Notes under the pieces: generated by a model | Told to the model about the DNA's origin: nothing | Seen by the model: the letters and a program-made list of their open reading frames with translations, nothing else | Database searches by the model: none | Assembly (NCBI GenBank): GCA_020002185.1 | Contig: JAHLWY010000266.1 | Coordinates: forward strand, 62,001 to 126,000 | Direction: 5' to 3' | DNA from: Paraescarpia echinospica | Lineage: Eukaryota; Annelida; Polychaeta; Sabellida; Siboglinidae | DNA: 64,000 bases | Position numbers and translations under genes: made by a program | Part shown: positions 42,911 through 55,809 of the stretch, piece by piece | Numbering within the stretch: position 1 is the first letter of the stretch | Layout of the letters: every line of letters begins with the position of its first letter

Positions 42911-45900
42911 TCACAAGTTTAACTTTTTAGGTGCTTTCACTACTCTGGTAGATCTTCTCACGGGACTTGCCACCAATATTGGTGTCGCAGATTCCGTCAC
43001 AGTGACGTTGGGAAAGTTCGATTCCGAACCTTCTGTAGACACTGAATGTCGAGTACTCGCGATCGCCTCCGCGTCGACAGCTGGCGACGGAGGTAGTACT
43101 TCTGGCAGTTGAACAACCGATTGTTGCTGCTGCTGCTGCTGCTGTTGTTGTTGTTGTTCTGCATCAACCGTTTCCGTTTCATCGGTCGTCTCTCTCTGAG
43201 ATGGTCTTGGTGGCGTTTCCAAAGGCGGCCGTCACTCAAACGTACGGTGAACGTGAGTGGGCCCAGCTGGTTCTCGATGACTGTCGAAACCCACTTAGGT
43301 TTTCCTTGGAAATTCATGGCCCAGACGCAGTCTCCGGCTCGGAACTTACGTGCAGCCGCATGAGCGTCCTGACGTTGCTTGTCGTATGCCTGTTTTTGCA
43401 GAACGCGATCTTGAACTGATGGTCGTATGAGATCCAGGCGTGTTCGAGGTGAAGTCTTGAGTACGAATTCTGCAGGTGTTCGACCCGTGGTACCCTGTGG
43501 CGTGATCCGGTACCTCGCTAGCAGAGTGTATAATCTGTCTTCCAGATTACCTTTGGTTTTCTTCAGACCAGCCTTGATTGTCTGCACTGCTCTCTCAGCT
43601 AAACCATTGCTTGATGGGTGGTACGGTGAACATCTGATGTGTCTGATGTCATTTGCTCTGCAGAATTGTCCAAACTCCTCGCTTGTGAAACAACTTCCAT
43701 TGTCCGAGACGATCGTGTTAGGCAGTCCAATATATGCGAATGTTTGCCTAAATTTGGTGAGAGTTATGCTCGTGGTTGCTGTAGATACCACATGAGCATC
43801 GATGAATTTGCTGTGTGCGTCCACAATGATCAAAAGCATGCGACCTTCAAACGGTCCAGCATAGTCAATATGGATTCGGTGCCAAGCGCGACCTGGCCAC
43901 TCCCACGAGTGTAGTGGTGCTACAGGCAGTTGCTTGCCGTGCAGCTGACACACATTGCAGTCTTTCACGTATCTTTCGATCTCCATGTCCAATCCAGGCC
44001 ACCACATGTAACTTCGGGCGAGCGCTTTCATCTTGACGATGCCAGGGTGTGTGTTATGCAACTCATCCAGCAGCGCATCGCGTCCCTTGGGCAGCACGAT
44101 CACTCTGGCTCCCCAGAACAACACTCCTTGTTGTACGCTCAATTCGTCTTTTCGTTGACAGTATGCATCGAGCTCTCGTGGTGCTTGGTTAGGCCAACCG
44201 TGTTCAACAAAGTGACGTACTTGTGAAAGAACGGGGTCAAGAGCCGTCCATTTTTCGATCTGGTCCGATGTGACCGGGCTCTCGTCCATGGTTGACAATG
44301 CCAGGACTACTTCTTGTGGAACCGGTACTTTCTCTGGTGTGTCAGTCAGAGGTAATCGACTAAGGCAGTCAGCGTGGCTGATGCTGGTCCCCGGCCTGTA
44401 CTCAAATTTGTACTGGTAGTTGCTCATTGTCAGCGCCCAACGTTGTATTCGTGCGCTGGACATTGGCGATATGAGTCGATCTTGTTTCAAGAGTCCCAAC
44501 AATGGCTTATGATCCGATTGCAGTACGAACTCGCGACCATAGAGGTACTTGTGGAACTTCGTAATTCCGAACACAAGAGATAACGCCTCCTTTTCTAGTT
44601 GCGCATATTTCTTCTCAGCAGAAGATAGAGTGCGTGACGCGAACGCTACTGGCTTTTCGCTGCCGTCGGGTAGGCGATGAGACAACACGCTCCCGATGCC
44701 GTAGGGAGAAGCGTCACTGCTCACAACGATGGGTAAACGGGGGTTGTAGTGCACAAGCACCGTAGAAGAAGACACTAATGCCTTTGATCGTTCAAATACA
44801 TCTTGGTGAATCGCACTCCATTTCCACTTCGCGTCCAATCGAGTCAACTCATGCAGCGGTGCCAAGAGGTTGCTGATGTTCGGCAGAAAGTTGTGATAAT
44901 AGTGGATCAGACCAAGGTAGCTGCGCAACTCCTGCACGTTTTGCGGGGCACGCGCACTCTGTATGGCGAGCACCTTGTCGTTCGTCGGGTGGATGCCCTC
45001 CCTGTCGATGATATGGCCCAAGTACTTGCAAGACGTCTGTCGAAACGTGCACTTCTCCTTCTGCAACCGTATTCCAGTATCGAGCAGTCGCGTGAGCACC
45101 ATTTGCAGGTTGCTGTCGTGCTCCTCTGGTGTCCTTCCAGAAACAAGGATGTCGTCCAGATATACCACGGTCATAGGAATGTTCTGCAGCAGTTGCTCCA
45201 TGATGCGTTGGAAAATTCCAGGAGCAGAAGATACGCCAAACGGAAGGCGTTCGTACTCGAACAGACCTTTGGAGGTGTTGATTGTGGTTAGCTTGCGCGA
45301 CTCCTGATCGAGGACAACTTGTTGATAAGCGTTGCTTAGATCGAGCGTTGTGTACAGTTGTCCACCAGCTACTTTGTCGAACAGATCATCGATGTTGGGA
45401 ATGGGATATTTGTCGACCTTCACTGCCTTGTTTATCGTGACCCTGTAGTCTCCGCAAATCCGGATGTCTCCTGAAGACTTGAGTACTGGTACAATAGGAG
45501 CAGCCCATTCTGAGAACTCAACGGGATGAATGACGCCCTCAGCCTGTAGGCGTTCTAGTTCATCTTCTACCTTTGCACGAAGAGCGAGCGGCACTGGACG
45601 TGGTTTGCAGTACCGTGGCTGTACAGACTCATCAATGTACAACTTGGCAGTAACTCCTTTGAGCTTGCCTAGTCCTGCCGTGAAGACAGCTTGGTAATGC
45701 TCAAGAAACGAATCTTGGTCCATTTTATGCAGTTCAGCCCAATTAAGACGTAGCACCGACAGCCAATCACGTCCGAGCAGATTCGGACCAGCCCCTGGGA
45801 CGATCAGCGCACTCAGCGTATGATGTTGGCGATTGTGATGTACATTCAATAGCACCTGCCCCAGTGGTTGAATTGTGTCGCCTGAATACGTGCGCAGACT

Positions 45901-46977
45901 TGGCACGTCACGTGTGCTGAGTGTCAGCTGTGGATTAGCCTCTTTGATTCTAACCCAGTCTCTGTCTGCTATCAACGAAACTGAAGCCCCAGTATCAATT
46001 TCCATCTTGACTCGTGTACTCTGAATGTCAATTGTACACATGTATGGTGCGACACTGTTCGTGCGCGTGGCGTTGCAGTTGTACAGATTTAATGTGTATG
46101 TGTCGTTGCATAAACCTGCATTGTCTGATTGTTGTGGAACGTCCTTTACCAAATTAGTGTTTGCCAAGACAGCTCTACACACTCTAGCGAAGTGATTAGG
46201 TTTTTCGCATTTGTAACATGTTTTGCCCCAAGCTGGACATTCCGTTCTATTGTGCGGAGATTTTCCACAGCTTGGACAAGATTGTGCATTGCCATATTTT
46301 GAAACGGTATCGCTGCAGCGCGGTGGCGCCACACGACGGGGTTTTCGTTGATTGTCAGTTTTCGGTGGCGCACCCTGGCGACCAACAGAACGACTATTCC
46401 AGTCGCGGTTTTGCTTCCTCGAACGCGGGTGGTGATGACGATCACTGGAAACTGCGTTGACGTTCGTCGTTGACGCGGCGTTGGTCCCCATGACCGATGA
46501 TTGATGCATTGTGGACTCGAGACTGATCGTTGCCTCACTCAGTCCCTTTTCGCGAATCTTAGGCATCGTGCACTTCTGAATGATTTGCGATTTTATTTCA
46601 CGCGATTTGTCTTGAAAATTGCAATTTTTAGACAGCAGTTGAAGTCGAGCGTGAAATTGGTCCAGTGTCTCACCAGTGTGCTGTTGTGACTGGCGAAAGA
46701 CGAACACTTCATATTCTTCGTTTCGTTTCGGTGTGAAGTAGGCCGTAAGCTTGTCTTTCGTTTCAGCGTAATTGTCACTGTCGACGACACCAACAGACTC
46801 ACTCAGCTCGAATACAGCTTCACCAGCGTAGTGTAACAACATCGCCTTCTTCCGCCTGTCGTCGTCCATATCTCGCGCGACGACGAAATTGTCGAAACGG
46901 CGAATCCACCGCTCCCATCGCGCACTTGCGCTGTCAGCGGGTGTTATGGCGAACGGCTCGAAACCCGTGTTTTCCAT
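42911..46977 (-). CDS. Gag-Pol polyprotein of the gypsy element
   Basis: One 1326-codon frame runs from ATG at 46977 to a stop at 42997. Gag core is about residues 1-230; two CX2CX4HX4C zinc knuckles at 234-247 and 254-267; aspartic protease DTGAS at about 328; reverse transcriptase with TTLDLSNAYQQV and YLDD at 606-609; RNase H starting SSDASPYG at about 753; integrase with an HHCC zinc site (about 973-1010) and D1038, D1092, E1128 of the DD35E triad; then a LSDGRLWKRHQDHL module. After about residue 1263, at a (GA)n run near 43191-43199, the more plausible protein tail (acidic, poly-Gln, ending KAPKKLNL at 42911) is in the next frame, so a one-base slip is likely. All catalytic residues are intact. 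Confidence 0.95.
43119..43160 (-). repeat. (CAG/CAA)n tract in the Pol C-terminal region
   Basis: Encodes about 12 Gln in the frame ending at 42911, or Asn/Ser runs in the main frame. Prone to slippage. Confidence 0.85.
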
Positions 46978-47060
46978 TTTTCACAATGACGTAGTCAGCG
47001 AAAGTTCTACTTGCGTGCGACGGTCTAGGTACTAGAGCTCGTCTTGTTGTGGTTACTCAT

Positions 47061-47077
47061 CCCATCGTTCGTCGCCA
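47061..47077 (-). other. Primer-binding site, tRNA-Ser type
   Basis: TGGCGACGAACGATGGG lies 3 bases inside the 5' LTR on the minus strand. It complements the 3' end of a tRNA ending ...CGTCGCCA, as in tRNA-Ser(GCU), with two probable mismatches in the T-stem part. Confidence 0.7.
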
Positions 47078-47080
47078 ATA

Positions 47081-47210
47081 TGTTGTGTATTGGGTACGAC
47101 ATTTACAGAGAACTATTGACGTAGTCAAATAGAACAAACATTTTTATTACCGGAAGTCCGGAACAACTCTCGAACAAGGAACAGGAACACGTGATATGTC
47201 ATATATAACA
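47081..47210 (-). repeat. 5' LTR
   Basis: Same 130 bp as 42627-42756 with two substitutions (T/C four bases from one end, and CAAGG versus CCAGG). Followed by CAACC at 47211-47215. Confidence 0.95.
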
Positions 47211-47215
47211 CAACC

Positions 47216-47733
47216 CCAAGCCAACCGCTCACCTTTTAACATCAGAACTGCTCCGTCGCGACGCCAACACCGATTATGAAGATCACAAATAAATGTTCCA
47301 ACTATTGTGGTCACAATGCCAACTTTTCGTAACAAACGGATTCGTATTTATTACAAAAAAAGTGTTTTAATGAGTCGCGCACACATTTCGACACATTGCG
47401 GTTGACAGCTATACCGGAAATGACCCGGGAACGCAGCCAACGCGGTCGCGATGGCAAGAGACTGATACTTGAAAATTGTGTTCTACACATTGCGCGCGCA
47501 CCGCGTATGAATACCGGTAACTTTCTTCCGGTTCACGAACATCCTTCCGGATACGCGTTTCCTGTCTGTTGATGATTTCCTTCATGCTGGCGGCTGCATT
47601 CGTTAAAATTAACCTATTTTGAAATGGGCCCGTTTTGTGTTATTCGCAAGTGTTCGCAATCCTCTGGATAATAGTGTTACTTGAACCAGATACAGTGCAT
47701 ATTAAACTGCAAATGTTTGAGGCTTCGTAATGT
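47216..47733. other. Gypsy right flank, no gene recognised
   Basis: Unique sequence between the gypsy target site and the inner edge of the right arm. Moderately GC-rich at 47380-47580, without repeats or ORF of note. Confidence 0.4.
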
Positions 47734-48844
47734 TAATACAAAATCGGAATAAAATTAATGGTACCTTGGCTGTACCTTATTCAGTATAAATATAGTTATT
47801 AAATACCCGTAGTCGTAGTACATAAACATAATTTTATAACGTATAATCCTGAACGCACTGGTGTTCAACTCAATTAATCTTTAGCTTATGACTAAGACAA
47901 CGACTTGCGATGAAAGTACACATACTGTGCAAATGAGGGCCACTCTTCAAAAAAGTCTGACAGTTCGTCTAAATTAAAAATTTCCACGTTGTATTATTTC
48001 CTATTATTTCCTAATTTATGATCCCACATCTAAGTTAGACACATCATTGGATTCGTGTCGACGAGGTGTTTCAGGATATGGATAACTCAATATAGCAACA
48101 TGCAAGTAAAGTTGCCTAATTCTTGTTAGAATAGCCTAAAACACCCAAAATTAAATAAGCTTACCATTTTTAAACATGCATTTATTTCCGATACCCCTGA
48201 AAAAAACTAAATGTTGGAAATTCACTTTTGTTAATATCTGATGCCAAGGTAAACTATCTTATCGACGTAACACACTATAATAATGATTATAATTCTATAA
48301 GGTACATAGTTCTACTCTTTTTTTAAATTGCTAATTGGCCTTTTCCTTACGGTGACGCCCGATACCAAACTTCTTCACCAATGTGCCACTATTTGAAATT
48401 GTTTATTTTTAAAAGTTAACGTTGTTAATAAACCGATATATATTCAATATTTTGATGTATATATTATTTTATAATGGTTACTGTTATATTCTCTGTAAAT
48501 TTGATATCTGTTCAAATAAAAAAACAGCCAAACATTAACTGATTAAGCCATATATCAAGCTAAAATGTGGATTGAGACAAAAATAACAAACAAAATTATT
48601 TCAAAATGTATAGATACATAAATAAAAAATAATATTACATATCAGAATTGTTTCCATAAAAAACCTGTTCAGAAAAAACGCCATGTCACATACGATCGCG
48701 CCATGGTAAACACAACAAAAACTTGGTACCGGCCGTGCGTAACCGTTTTTGTGAAATGCAGTATATGTTTTTCTAAACAGGTAATAAACGGCCAATTAGC
48801 AATTTAAAAAAAACGAGCTGTCAGACGTTTTTAGAGAGTGGCCC

Positions 48845-49600
48845 ATGAGGCGATGTAAATCCATGGGTAACGGAATAGCCATCCAACAGGGTATAATTAG
48901 CGATCGAATCGTCGCAAATGGTCGATCAAGAACGGAATGCCAAAATAAAATCATGGTCAGTTGTAAAGATTGGGGTCACGATACAGTTCAGTCTTGGGAG
49001 CAGTTATACAACGCCACCAATTTTTATTTACTATTTAAATATAAACGACATAGATGATGATATTTGTAATAATAATTTATTTTGTAAATTTGCGGGTGAT
49101 ACAAAACTCTTCAGTCAATTAGTTGCATCAGTCGAGGATGCGGTGACATTACAGGATCTTAATACAATACATGGATGGATGGAGAATGGCAACTGTAATT
49201 TATTATAAAAAAAAATTGTGTGCTTGCACTACGGCCACAATAATATACAACAGACGACGAGTTAACGTCAACGTAATTGAGAATGTACAGCATAGAACGA
49301 CCAGGGCGATACCTGAAATTATTCATACGGATTAGCATAGCAGGTTGATAGTATTTAATATATTAAAACATTCGAAACTAACGACGGTAGTAGCGTAGGG
49401 CCGACCTGGCTACGCACCACCTACTATATTATGTGTTCATAATTGTCAGTGATTTACATAGAAAATATACGTCCAGCGAACTTCTTCATCATGGACTGAT
49501 GGAGAATACTTCAACAATTAAGAGGGCACCCTTATAAAATAAAAACCGCACTCGAAATTATAAATTAGACAGTTTTCATTCACAAAACGAAGTGCCAATG
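48845..49600 (+). pseudogene. Old CR1-like RT fragment, right arm
   Basis: One frame gives IYYLNINDIDDDICNNN followed by FCKFAGDTKLFSQLVASVED and LNTIHGWMENG: the FINDID block, an FADD-type active site with Asp to Gly change, and the LxxLxxW block of CR1 reverse transcriptase. Downstream, ENVQHRTTRAIPE-like and TVFIHKTKC-like words in changing frames correspond to the C-terminal part. The left arm has the mirror copy at 38400-39151, so the LINE inserted before the duplication. It is much more decayed than either CR1 element in the left part of the window. Confidence 0.7.
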
Positions 49601-50300
49601 AATGCCAATTATTGTAATAAATTACCCAAACGGCAGTCATGTTAATAAGTAAAAAATATGTTAAAGGCCATAGTATTGACAGATATTTAACCAATAAGTC
49701 GGAGGATTATAAAAGTCTGCGTTCTCCCTTCTCATCAAGTAAAATTACTAGCTGAATATGTTATACAAATATTGAATATCATTTCCCCACCAAATTTGTT
49801 AGAAAAAAATGCCCACCTATATTGTCAATGCTGTTATCCCCCCACGAAATAATGTCCATTTGCGTTACGAATCCCTCGCATCACGTGTCAAATTTACGCT
49901 GCGGCGCCTGCCCATTTGTCACTTGATTGTGACGGAAGTGGTCTTTATGTCGCGGGGGACCTCGTTGCAATGGTTGGTGCAGTTTAAAAAGATTTAGAGT
50001 TAGTAGATAAACCCTAGGGTTTCTTTTTTCGCTTTAATAGTCAGATTGAGATGAAACCAACGCCAATTAATATAATTCGTTTCTATTATAAACATATTGC
50101 TTAAAGGAAATACAAACAAGGCATTAGCTAAAATCCGTTTGCTACGTGTACAGAAAGTTTAATATTGTATGTAACATTCGAGAACATTAAAAAATACAGA
50201 AAAAATACATTTGTAGCATAAATTCGATTTTAAACCCGTCTGTGTAGCGATTCCCGCTGAAAATAAAAATGTAATGAGCTAGGCGATCACGTGGTATCTT

Positions 50301-51052
50301 AACGTCACACATGACTCACACTCGCAGCAGGCCGACCCTTGCTTTGCATTCAGAGCATGTTTACATGGACAACGTTGGGGTCGAAACGAGCGTCAGAATG
50401 AGTTGTTATGCAATAATCCGATGTAATACAAACACTAGTCATCATAGTCATAGAGGAACAAGCAGTTATCTTACGGTTCCACATGAATTCAATTTTATTC
50501 AAAACAATGAATGCGAATGAGCCTACAACGTACAAGTCAAGTCGACTAGGTTTCGCCGAGATTGGCCCTGGGCTCGTTTTCAGAATAATTATATGGAATG
50601 CAACCAACGGGAGATAATGTACACCAATATACATACATAGCAAACATAATTGTATCCGGCTACAGAAAGTAACGTATAAAATCTCATAATATCACTAGAA
50701 TATCGATGTATGAAGGAGGAGTTGTACAATTTATCATAACAACTGAAATCAGTCAGCGAATTTCTGCCGGCCGTGATAGCTCAGTTGGTAAACGCGTTGG
50801 TTCCTTGGCATTTGTTTTATAATCGGGCGACGCCGGTTCAATCCTGACAGCATGCAAATTATTGATTTTCTTTACACTTTTTTTGTTTATGTTTTCACGA
50901 AGTAATATAAACCAAATCATTTAGTATACAATGATGCACTGTTTGTAAATATTTTTGTAAATATTTTTGTAGTCATTATTTATTCGCCACAAAAATGAAA
51001 ATATGGTCATTATATACATCGATGTTTCTAAATTGTATTTATCCAGACAGAT
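50301..51052 (+). repeat. K4 left inverted-repeat arm
   Basis: Pairs with 51140-51856 up to AATTGTATTTATCCA beside the loop. Contains the plus-strand tRNA-like block. Confidence 0.85.
50769..50854 (+). ncRNA. tRNA-like sequence (K4 left arm)
   Basis: A box TAGCTCAGTTGGTAA, B box GGTTCAATCCT. Confidence 0.6.
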
Positions 51053-51139
51053 CACAATCTGTTTTCACATATATAATTACAATATATTACTGTACAATAT
51101 ATTTACAATTAATAAATTATATATCCATTACATTATATT

Positions 51140-51856
51140 TGTTTGGATAAATAAAATTTAGAAAGATCGTTATATAATGACCATATTTTCATTTTTGTGG
51201 CGAATAAATAATTACTACAAAAATAAAAATTATTTACAAACAGTGCATCATAGTATACTAAATGATTTGGTTTATATTACTTCGTGAAAACATAAACAAA
51301 AAAATTGTAAAGAAAATCAATAGTTTGCATGCTGTCAGGATTGAACCGGCGTCGCCCGATTGTAAAACAAATGACAAGTAACCAACGCACCTACGCACTG
51401 ACCTAGCGGGACCAGCGGAAGCTCAGAAACTGATTTAAGTTGTTATGGTAAATTGTACAACTCCTTCATATATCGATATTCTAGTGATATTATGATATTA
51501 TACACGTTACTTTATGTAGCTGGATACAATATATGTTTGCTATGTATGTTTATTGGTGTAGATTATCTCCCGTTGGTTGCATTCGATATAATTATTCTGA
51601 AAACGAGCCCAAGCTCGGCGAAACCTAGTCGACTTGTAGGCCCATTCGCATACGTTGTTTTGAATAAAATTGGATTCATGTGGAACCGTAAGATAACTGC
51701 TTGTTCCTCTATGATGACTAGTGTTTGTATTACGTCGGAAAATTGCACAATAACTCATTCTGACGCTCGTTTCGACCCAAAAGCTATACTTGTAAACATG
51801 CTCTGAATGCATGGAAAGGGTCGGCCTGATGCGAGTTTGAGTCATAAGTGACGTCA
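51140..51856 (-). repeat. K4 right inverted-repeat arm
   Basis: Reverse complement of the left arm, ending at TGACGTCA (51849-51856). Confidence 0.85.
51327..51413 (-). ncRNA. tRNA-like sequence (K4 right arm)
   Basis: B box GGTTCAATCCT intact; A box changed to TAGGTCAGTGCG. Faces the left-arm copy across the loop. Confidence 0.55.
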
Positions 51857-53344
51857 CATCTCGGCATCCCGAAAAGCGCGCCAAAAATATGCATATTCGA
51901 AAATGTCCGGACGTACAGCATAAAATGTGGAATTTCTAATTCATTGAATTTTTTTGCTTGGTAGACGTGGAAGTAGATAGCAGGATGTAATATAACATGA
52001 ATTCAAGCAATATATGTTTTTATTCCCTTTAATCAGTTGTGTGCATGTAATAATTTTCTGTTGGGACGGTTTTTCATTCAACATATTTGCTTATTTTTCT
52101 TCATTCCTTCCATATAGTGATCACAGTCTATTCTATCACTGTGGTTATTTTGTGCCAGCATCAACATCATGTTGACATTATACTCATATTCAGTGTTGCC
52201 GTCTTAAAACATGAAACAGATTATAGTTATGACCATGTAATGTTTTTTTATGTAGTGAAGATGTTTTGAAAATTGTTGACATAAATTATGACCCACCATG
52301 CAAAAACGAGACGTTTGCGAAAACAAATATGCTGTTTTTATTGCATATTCATATAGTCATAGAGCACATTCAGAGAAAAAACAATACCCCAATGTTTCCT
52401 ATGTTCACAATATTTCCAGAGATACAGCAATTTGAATCTTGAAATTGTGAAATGGTTTGGAGAAAAAACTGCTTCAAAGTTTTCATTCTATATTTTGGCT
52501 ATGGTTTTCTCACTGTCAAAACATCAAAATAAACACATTTAGGTAACGTCTATGCCATGTAATGACCAACATTTGAAAGTTTAATCTGTACCGGATGATT
52601 TCACGATGGAAACTCCTTAAAAAAATCTGTGCTTTAGTGTTTTGACTCATAGCTTGGTCTTGTCTTGGACCCAGCGGGTCACAATTGTTTGCAGCTTTTA
52701 CCGTATATTCAAACTATTGAATGTTTCCGTAAAAGTAAACTGATCCTACATGCATTTCATTTAGCTAGCCAATTTTTCTGGGAAATATTTCCAGGCCGAA
52801 CTGCAAAACCTCAACATATTGGGATAAATTTCGAAAAAACAGGTGTACCAGAGGTGAAATACAGAGTATATAACATTCGTAATTTATAAAAGAACTGATC
52901 TTACTGCAGACATAGGGTGTTTTCTTAGGCACAGGATAGACAACAGACACATATTTATGTGGTGGAATAAAGCCAACATTATTTTATTTTTCAAATACAC
53001 ATCATCAATGACATATAGAAAAACTACAACAACATGACACTTGTATAGGTAATATAATTATTCTATCCAATGAACATAATATATATGTATTTATGTAATT
53101 TTTTTGATTTATTTTGTAATGACTGACATATAACATAGTTTTTCACACTAGTCATAGTTGTATGTATTCAGCAACAAATTAGACGTAACTATTCAGATTA
53201 ATTTATCACTCTGTGGTAGCTATTTGCCCATAACTTCTCCGAGATCCCTCCTTTAATTAGCCTGGTGCCCTACACTGACCACTATATCCACTGGTTACTT
53301 TGTGGAGGTTACAACGAGAGTCTTGTTTTATGAGAAATAAATGT

Positions 53345-53730
53345 CCCTTTTCAGCCTGCTGTTGTTCTGATGAAGTTACCTTGTCAGACCTTTGCAGTAA
53401 GTACACCCCTGAAGACATTATCTCCACCTGTTAGGTTACTCCTAATGGGGAAGAGTGTAAATAGACCAGGAGGAATTTTGGGTACAGTAGCGAAATACAA
53501 CTCTAACAATTTTAATTGGTCAAGGCAACGATTTGTAGTCGTTAGCACTGTATGCAAATGTTTACAGAAACATGGCTGTCGTGTGTGAATGAAATCTAAG
53601 CAAGTGCATATCATAAGGAATACATGTACAATGTAAACGCCATCATCTGGTGCTGGAACAGGAAGGTACTGGGCAACGACATCATGGAATACCTTACCAG
53701 CCTGTGTGTTCAACTGTGTAAGTACATTTT
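53345..53730 (-). other. Segment unique to the right arm
   Basis: Replaces 33850-34480 of the left arm. The minus strand has an open frame over the whole segment (starting within TQAGKVFHDVVAQYLPVPAP and continuing to RSNLTGGDNVFRGV) with no family I recognise. Confidence 0.5.
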
Positions 53731-53743
53731 CACTAGCTGCATT

Positions 53744-54082
53744 TCATGAATAAGAATGATCATTGGCAAATGGTTTCTTGTCTTCTGATGCAACAAATGC
53801 CCACCCATGCTGTTCCCAATTTGGAATGAGGCTGACCTTTCCAGCCTGAACCAGATCAATGCTTTTTGTGATACAATTTATCAAGTTACCCCTGGAAGTG
53901 TTTACCTGATTTGGAAATTTGGCTAAATTAGTATCACCATGCACTGTGTCATGTGCATGTCTGGGGAGAGTTCTATCAATGAATGTTCGAACTTGTAATG
54001 CTACAGATTTGCTTAAATGGTGCGCATTTTCACCTTGCACAATCAACCTGAACTGATTTTCTGTTATATTATTTGTTAGCAA
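53744..54082 (-). pseudogene. Conserved open frame of unknown function, right arm
   Basis: 112-codon counterpart of 33483-33749 (NNITENQFRLIVQGENAHH start), without the left arm's nonsense codon and extending to the HSYS end. It is probably closer to the ancestral sequence. No domain recognised. Confidence 0.35.
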
Positions 54083-54591
54083 GAGTGGATTTCACCTATC
54101 TTGTTCCGGCACCAAAAACCACAGGCTTATTAATTACATGAGTGGCTATGTTTTCATAATATGAGTGTTTCAGTACTCCTCATAATTTTAAAAGGAAGAC
54201 TGTATGGTTCTAATTTTTGCCCTCTGTATAATTGGCACCGGTATTACTCGGAGTAAGATGGCTAATGTTAGTAGCTTGCTTACGCATAGACTTTTGTTTA
54301 TTGCTATTCTTATTGGAACCAGTACTCACACTGTGATGGTTACTGCTTGGAAGAGTAATTTTGTGTAATAGCATATTAACATTGATTGTGCCTGTAATAA
54401 TCCACTGCATGATCACCTGTCTCACGTAATTTGAATAAAATGATATGTTTCACAGATAAGCAATATCATCTGATGGAAGTTGTGAATTAAGACTAACAAG
54501 ACCATAGAAACCTTTCTGGTATAAACATGCTATTGTGGCCTCTACAATTACTGAAACACCACAGACAAATAAACATGTCTGTAATGGATAA

Positions 54592-54888
54592 TTAGCTAAC
54601 TACTGCTGGAAATGTGGACTGAAATGATGCCTTCCCAGTTACTGTACAGTGTGACACAGACTTGCCTTGCTTACATACCTTTGGAGGATTTGGACCTCCG
54701 CATGTCACACTGGCATCCGTCATGTCAGTCACTGGAGTTTCCAAGGCTGGATCCAGTGACTGCAATGACGAAGACGAGTGATCACCATCGTCACCAGTCG
54801 TCTCTGCACTTCTGCATTTGTCACGATGTTCCATCAGAAAATGGTCCAAGAAGACATCCTCCGACTTGCTGACACTGTTGCAAAACAA
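54592..54888 (-). pseudogene. Acidic exon-like segment, right arm
   Basis: 98 codons with SVSKSEDVFLDHFLMEHRDK, then the GDDGDHSSSS linker and VTCGGPNPPK, ending at the same stop as the left copy. Open through the part that is broken in the left arm. Confidence 0.35.
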
Positions 54889-55269
54889 GCACAGGAAGCT
54901 AATTAATTAAATTTCATTAAAGTAAATTTCAATTAACTAAGTAATGTCACAATTTTATTATCCTCACACAAATTAACAAACTTGTACATTCGGTGTTGGT
55001 AAAATTACTGATTACAACCAGGTATCATATTAACTTGTACACGTGATACAAGTCATCAATGAAATAATATAAAAAATTGTTATCATTTACACATTCAGTA
55101 CCAGCACTAAACATGCATTACCACTAAACATATGAACATCTGTTAAGATCTATGTTCAATGCTGAATTGCACAGATGTACAGCTTTCTGATTATCATAAG
55201 TATGATCAACTGTTACAAAATAATGGTTCCATTAACTTTTAAATTACCTACCGGTAATTAACAAGTGAA

Positions 55270-55503
55270 ATGAAGACATGCCTGGTGGAGAAGGGACAGT
55301 GGATAGGAGGACTACCCCGGTATATGGCACTGGTCTCTGTCATGGCGCCTCAAGTCGAGTCCTCGTCTGATGCACAGGGCTCGCAGAGTGGTGCTGGAAT
55401 GAACAATGTTATTGACAATAATTATATCAGGCAATCATGGAGTGCATTTATGCATCACAGCAAAACATCAGCATTCAGAAAATGTCCTTCATTAGATAAA
55501 TAA
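55270..55503 (+). other. Conserved open frame of unknown function, right arm
   Basis: 77-codon partner of 32174-32407; same start and end. Confidence 0.25.
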
Positions 55504-55618
55504 TTATCTACAGAAAGACCATCAATTTCAGTTTGTACTGATTTTTGTACATATGACATCTTGTAATTTGGGTAATTTAAGTGTTATTATTATTACATTT
55601 TCTAGAACTCATACTCAC

Positions 55619-55809
55619 TCATCATAGCGCGAGAGTACACCAGGCACTACGATGGGCACTCTAGGGCACATCTCCAGGGCTTTTTGAATCAGTCGGTGAT
55701 GTTGATCTAACGTACGATGGAGATGACGGATGTCGTTCCATATAGCTGCCAGATTATTCATTGCCACATACAAAAGTACTGCATCGCACAACTGTTGGCT
55801 CCACCTCAG
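55619..55809 (-). pseudogene. SGNH-hydrolase-like exon, right arm
   Basis: 191 bp like the left copy, with the same acceptor and GTGAGT donor. Residue changes are conservative: LAAIW for LVAIW, ALEMCPR for AQETCPR. VPIVVPGVLSRYD is unchanged. The frame is open in both arms. Confidence 0.5.

Larger units (their letters stand above)
42627..47210 (-). mobile_element. Ty3/gypsy LTR retrotransposon, Mag-like, young
   Basis: Minus-strand element with 130-bp LTRs (47081-47210 as 5' LTR, 42627-42756 as 3' LTR) that differ at only two positions, and a 5-bp target duplication CAACC (42622-42626 and 47211-47215). The order is primer-binding site, one long Gag-Pol frame, polypurine tract. Very short LTRs, fused Gag-Pol with two zinc knuckles, no envelope gene and a tRNA-Ser-type primer site fit the Mag lineage. 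Near-identical LTRs imply a recent insertion. Only one coding flaw was noticed, near the Pol C-terminus. Confidence 0.95.
50101..52032. mobile_element. TTAA fold-back element K4, most complete copy
   Basis: TTAA at 50101-50104 (end A, TTAAAGGAAATACAAACAAG) and at 52029-52032 (end B in reverse). The flanks ATTGC and TCAGTT rejoin exactly as the empty site at 37837-37840 in the other arm, which shows TTAA duplication directly. Inverted-repeat arms are about 50301-51052 and 51140-51856 with a loop of about 90 bp, longer arms than in K1. The left octamer is mutated to TAACGTCA, the right is TGACGTCA. No protein is encoded. Confidence 0.92.

Noticed and set aside
42861..46802. Plus-strand frames of 70-160 codons within the gypsy element
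   Set aside because: Antisense shadows of the Gag-Pol frame.
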